From: Trichodesmium sp. MAG_R04
GTDB taxonomy: Bacteria; Cyanobacteriota; Cyanobacteriia; Cyanobacteriales; Microcoleaceae
Direction: 5' to 3'
Length of the DNA stretch: 8,546 nt
Assembly: GCA_023356515.1 (NCBI GenBank)
Contig: JAKQYG010000156.1
Coordinates: 1-8,546, forward strand
Part shown: positions 5,139-8,546 of the stretch, piece after piece
Layout: every line of letters starts with the position of its first letter
How positions within the stretch are numbered: position 1 is the stretch's first letter
Notes under the pieces: model-generated
Database searches by the model: none
The model's input: only the letters and a program-made list of their open reading frames with translations
Told to the model about the DNA's origin: nothing
Translations under genes and position numbers: made by a program

Positions 5139-7634
5139 ATGAGCGATCGCCAAGATATTAACAATATCTCAATTATTCACGGTCTTACAGAAGACCAAGT
5201 ATTAAATCTTCGTGCTACAGGTCAAGGGAATCATGTTAAACTAAATACAAGTCGTTCCTACCAAGAGATATTAAAAGAAAACTTATTTACTTTTATTAAC
5301 ACCGTTTTTCTCAGCATTAGCCTAATTTTAATTTCTCTTTCTCGTTATGGTGATGCTTTCCTGGTGATCGTTGTTATTTTAGGTGGTGTTATAATCAGTG
5401 TTTGCCAAGAAATATGGGCGAAACAAAAATTAGATCAAATTGCCCTATTAACTAGACCATTAGCTACCGTTATTCGAGAAAGTAAACAACAAAACATTGA
5501 TCCCAGTGATATTGTCGTAGGAGATATATTAGTTGTCCATACTGGAGACCAAATACTTGTAGATGGAAAAGTAGTAGGAAAAGGCAAAATAGAAGTAGAC
5601 GAATCACTTCTCACAGGAGAATCTGACCCAATTCCTAAACAAGCAGGCCAACCTGTTTATTCTGGTAGTTTCTGTGTCAGTGGTACTACTTATTATGAAG
5701 CCCAAAAAGTAGGAACCGAAAATCTAGCTTATCAACTAACAGTTGGTGCCAGAGCATTTCGCCAAATTTACACCCCACTCCAACAAGAAATTAACTTAGT
5801 CATCAGAGTCTTTTTACTCTTGTCATGCTTTCTGTGGATACTGGTTGCTATTAACTGGTACTTTGGATTTTATACATTTGCTGATACTGTTCAATATGCT
5901 GCTGTAATTGCTGGCCTAGTACCAAGTGGACTTTATTTAGCCATTACTCTTGCTTATACCCTGGGTGCAGTCAAAATGGTAGGGCAAGAAGTTCTAATTC
6001 AGCAAGCTAATGCCGTTGAATCATTAAGTAATATAGATATTTTATGCTTAGACAAAACTGGGACATTAACGGCTAACCGTATTACTTTACAAAGTATTTA
6101 CCCCATAGGACTTGATGAAATCAAGTTGGGAAGTATATTAGGTGAATATGCAGCTAGTACAACTTCTAAAAATCAAACTATTGAAGCTTTAGAAAAAGTC
6201 TTTTCTGGACGTCGACGTTCTCTAATTTTTGAAATCCCTTTTACTTCAACTCGTAAATGGAGCGGTTTAAGCTTTGCTAGCCAAGAGAAAAATTTACTAT
6301 CTGGGACATACATTCTAGGCGCTCCAGAAATATTAGCCGAAGTCACACAACTCAGTACGAAAGTTACTCAGCAAATTCAAGAATTAACACAACAAGGGTT
6401 CCGAGTGCTTTTATTTGCTTATAACCCCAAGATTAATAGCTTATACCAGGATTTAGAACAACCACAATTACCTACAGAACTTTTTCCTCTCGGAATTATT
6501 AGCTTTCAAGATGAACTTAGGCCAGAAGCACGTGAGACTATAGAAGGTTTTTCCGAAGCAGGAATAGAAGTAAAAGTAATTTCTGGAGATCATCCTCAGA
6601 CTGTAGCTAATTTGGCCTTACAAGCAGGACTTGGTTCAAATATCCAAGTTATTTCTGGACCTGAATTGGCTAAACTAGATGATACTCAGTTTATTCAAGC
6701 AGCAGCATCTAAGACAATTTTTGGCCGTGTCACTCCCCATCAAAAAGCTAGACTGATTTGTAGTTTAAAGAAGCAAGGCCATTATGTAGCTATGATTGGA
6801 GATGGAGTTAATGATGTTTTATCTCTGAAAGAAGCTAATTTGGCGATCGCTATGGAAAGTGGTAGTAAAGCCACTCGTAGTGTTGCAGATATTGTCCTAT
6901 TAAAAAATTCTTTTGCCTCTTTGCCCCATACTTTTTTGGAAGGACAACGTATTCAAAATGGTATACAAGATGTATTGAAATTATTTATGATTAGGGTATT
7001 CTGTTTTAATCTATTGATTTTTGCTACAGGATTTATTGGTGGATTTATCGGCGGTACTTTTCCACTATTAAATAAACACAGTGCAGTTGTTACTTTGATA
7101 TCAGTAGGATTTCCTACTGTGTGTATTCCGATATGGGCTAAACCAGGAATCTTACCTCGACGTAGTATTGTACGCTCCCTACTTCATTTCACTTTACCGG
7201 CTACTTTGACCCTTACTCTTGTATCTCTGGGAGTCTATCTAACTTATTTAGCAATACCATTTTCAGGAAATGAATTATTTATTGATCTCGACCAACTGAA
7301 TGAATTTCTTTCAGTTCCTCGTAGTGCTCTAGTCACAATTATGATTTTATGTGGTCTATTGTTAGTGCCTTTTTTGAAGCCCCCAATAAAAGCTTGGGTG
7401 GGTGGAGAAACTTACAGTGGCGACTGGCGATATACTTTTGTTGCTCTAGCTTTACTAGGAGTTTATATAGTTATTTTGGCTGTTCCACCTATACGTCAAT
7501 TTTTTGAACTATCTTTACTAAGTACCCATGATTATTTTTTGATTAGTTGGGTAGCTTTAGTTTGGTGTTTATTACTACGCTATATATGGCGAGCAAAACT
7601 TCTAGACAAATTTTTAGGTGTCGATCTTAGTTAA
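5139..7634 (+). CDS. P-type cation-transporting ATPase, CtpE-like
   Basis: This integral membrane pump should couple ATP hydrolysis to cation transport through a phospho-aspartate intermediate. The 831 residues carry the full P-type set: actuator TGES (159-162), phosphorylation site DKTGTLT with Asp305, a GAPE motif in the nucleotide-binding domain, SGDHPQT around Asp484, and hinge GDGVND (554-559). Membrane segments lie near 49-69, 70-92, 220-245 and 250-277, with about six more from 610 to 820. There is no N-terminal heavy-metal-binding domain and no CPC motif; M4 carries PSGL (262-265). The M4 context (VAGLVPSGL), GDGVNDVLSLKEA and overall length resemble actinobacterial CtpE, linked to calcium, where the motif is PEGL. 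The Glu-to-Ser change at a usual ion-binding position makes the substrate uncertain. The start was chosen at 5139; an out-of-frame ATG at 5134 and weak Shine-Dalgarno context were noted. A HIP1 site overlaps codons 2-4. It is monocistronic as far as visible. Confidence 0.93.
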   Translation: MSDRQDINNISIIHGLTEDQVLNLRATGQGNHVKLNTSRSYQEILKENLFTFINTVFLSISLILISLSRYGDAFLVIVVILGGVIISVCQEIWAKQKLDQIALLTRPLATVIRESKQQNIDPSDIVVGDILVVHTGDQILVDGKVVGKGKIEVDESLLTGESDPIPKQAGQPVYSGSFCVSGTTYYEAQKVGTENLAYQLTVGARAFRQIYTPLQQEINLVIRVFLLLSCFLWILVAINWYFGFYTFADTVQYAAVIAGLVPSGLYLAITLAYTLGAVKMVGQEVLIQQANAVESLSNIDILCLDKTGTLTANRITLQSIYPIGLDEIKLGSILGEYAASTTSKNQTIEALEKVFSGRRRSLIFEIPFTSTRKWSGLSFASQEKNLLSGTYILGAPEILAEVTQLSTKVTQQIQELTQQGFRVLLFAYNPKINSLYQDLEQPQLPTELFPLGIISFQDELRPEARETIEGFSEAGIEVKVISGDHPQTVANLALQAGLGSNIQVISGPELAKLDDTQFIQAAASKTIFGRVTPHQKARLICSLKKQGHYVAMIGDGVNDVLSLKEANLAIAMESGSKATRSVADIVLLKNSFASLPHTFLEGQRIQNGIQDVLKLFMIRVFCFNLLIFATGFIGGFIGGTFPLLNKHSAVVTLISVGFPTVCIPIWAKPGILPRRSIVRSLLHFTLPATLTLTLVSLGVYLTYLAIPFSGNELFIDLDQLNEFLSVPRSALVTIMILCGLLLVPFLKPPIKAWVGGETYSGDWRYTFVALALLGVYIVILAVPPIRQFFELSLLSTHDYFLISWVALVWCLLLRYIWRAKLLDKFLGVDLS

Positions 7635-8159
7635 TTTATCATATTAAATCCAGCTTCAAAAAAAAAGTGTATATTTAAGCAAAGTTTTCCATGGGGAAAG
7701 TTCAAATATAAATACTTAAGCAAGCTATAGATTCTATATTGATCCGAAAAATTGGGTTTCAAGCCTCGCCCAAAGGAGCTTAATTCTAGAGTTTTTACCC
7801 TCGAGTTGTCAAAAATATTATCTGGGAAACAATAATAAGAAGCGATAGACTTCCAGTCCGCTTCACGATCGCATACTTGAAGAGCTAAGAAAATTAACTG
7901 ATGCGAACAACAGGATTGTAGTTCCTCCTGTATCTTCTGCTGCCAAAAGAAATCCCTGGTTTGCTCAAAATATTCATGCCACTAATTTTTTGTGTTTTAT
8001 AGAATTAATTTGTTTAATTTGTTGGCTCAAAATAGTAATGATAATTCATGTATCTTTTCATACTACAAAATGAATTGCGGAATGTGGGTTAAAAAGTTTT
8101 AAAAATAGTTAAAAATATGATAAAAAAGGGTTAGTAATTATCAATAAAAATAAATAAAA
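7635..8159. other. gene-poor spacer between ATPase and IS4-type remnant
   Basis: No intact gene is seen. A small TTTCC-ATGG-GGAAA hairpin (7686-7699) lacks a T-run and is not a convincing terminator. One open stretch at 7849-8070 may be a gene remnant. The last part is very AT-rich and leads into the transposase remnant; TTGCGGAATGTGGGTT (8075-8090) may be near the IS left end, which is inferred only from its position and from resemblance to IS-end-like sequence I recall from other cyanobacteria. Confidence 0.5.
7849..8070 (+). pseudogene. possible fragment of an unidentified small protein
   Basis: 74 codons are open between TAG (7846-7848) and TGA (8071-8073). The first half reads like real protein (ILEELRKLTDANNRIVVPP, then SSAAKRNPWFAQN). 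The second half (NFLCFIELICLICWL and onward) looks like random AT-rich translation. No ATG or GTG start precedes the plausible part. I do not recognise a family. It could be a chance open frame. Confidence 0.25.
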
Positions 8160-8546
8160 GTGAATATATTAGGCTTTTATCAAGACCATATTAAGCAAAA
8201 ATTGAGTCCATCTCAAGTAATAACATTACAAATATTATTATACTTAATATTTGTACATAAAACTGTAAATATATCAAAATTAAGTAATTATTTTCTCCTA
8301 CCAATAAAATTAGAAAGTAAGGGAAAACATATACAAAGATTTTTAACTTTAAAAGACTTTAGCCTACCTTTATTTTGGTTTCCTTTAGTAAAAAAAATAT
8401 AGAACATTTATTTAGTATTTCCTCATAATTAGTATTAATTTTAGATAGAACTCAGTGGCAAAATACTAATATATTAATGATTAGTTTAGCTTGGAAAAAG
8501 AGAGCAATACCATTATATTGGAAAATTTTAACTCATAAAGGAGCTA
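8160..8546 (+). pseudogene. IS4-family transposase, frameshifted and interrupted, runs off window
   Basis: The GTG at 8160 starts an 80-codon frame (LGFYQDHIKQKLSPSQ, then LPIKLESKGKHIQRFL and FWFPLVKKI). It resembles the N-terminus of cyanobacterial IS4-type transposases and ends at TAG 8400-8402. The family continues in the -1 frame: EHLFSIS, a TAA at 8426-8428, then LVLILDRTQW with the likely first DDE-type catalytic Asp at 8444-8446. After that come LMISLAWKKRAIPLYWKI and THKGA up to the edge. The frame change falls on an A8 tract (8390-8397). Two lesions, one frame change and one nonsense codon, make the copy inactive unless the A8 tract is a programmed slip site, which would still leave the TAA. 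The other catalytic residues and the right end lie outside the window. Confidence 0.8.

Noticed and set aside
7686..7699. Terminator for the ATPase gene
   Set aside because: The stem is only 5 bp and no T-run follows; it is too weak to call.
1..8546. tRNA, rRNA or riboswitch genes
   Set aside because: I saw no cloverleaf-like set of arms, no TTCGA-type T-loop in the right context and no known aptamer core on reading both strands.

Overview
The window looks like an accessory region of a cyanobacterial chromosome. The DNA is AT-rich and carries four copies of the HIP1 octamer GCGATCGC (792-799, 2244-2251, 5143-5150, 6843-6850), which is over-represented in many cyanobacteria. The gene families also fit: a zinc-ribbon Ser/Thr kinase with WD40 repeats, a trypsin-like protease next to TPRs, kinesin-light-chain-type TPRs, and IS4/IS1634-type transposase debris. 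I cannot name the genus from sequence alone.

Layout. (1) 1-1581, minus strand: a Hanks-type Ser/Thr kinase with an N-terminal Cys4 motif and C-terminal WD40 repeats, cut by the window edge. (2) 1582-3025: no intact gene. It holds two near-identical 101-bp miniature inverted-repeat elements flanked by TA, a probable diverged third copy, a nested palindrome, and a decayed TPR gene with about 126-nt periodicity. One miniature element sits inside the decayed gene, and repeat arithmetic shows the insertion added exactly 103 nt. (3) 3026-4391, minus strand: a protease-like ORF (His and Asp of the triad visible, Ser region absent) overlaps out of frame with a TPR ORF containing six almost identical 102-bp units. 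This looks like one ancestral protease-TPR gene that suffered an internal deletion and frame change. (4) 4392-5138: the divergent intergenic region, made of a 151-bp foldback element, an N-terminal scrap of an IS1634-type transposase, and a 191-bp segment bounded by 10-bp inverted repeats. (5) 5139-7634, plus strand: a complete P-type cation ATPase resembling the actinobacterial CtpE branch. (6) 7635-8546: gene-poor sequence with one possible peptide remnant, then the 5' part of a broken IS4-family transposase that runs off the edge.

The three substantial loci (kinase, protease/TPR, ATPase) are separated by repeat-rich spacers and show no sign of forming one operon. I see no convincing new multi-gene system. 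The most informative signals are evolutionary: a TA-targeting miniature element caught in a datable position inside a repeat gene, and a protease that seems to have lost its catalytic serine while its TPR tail kept expanding.
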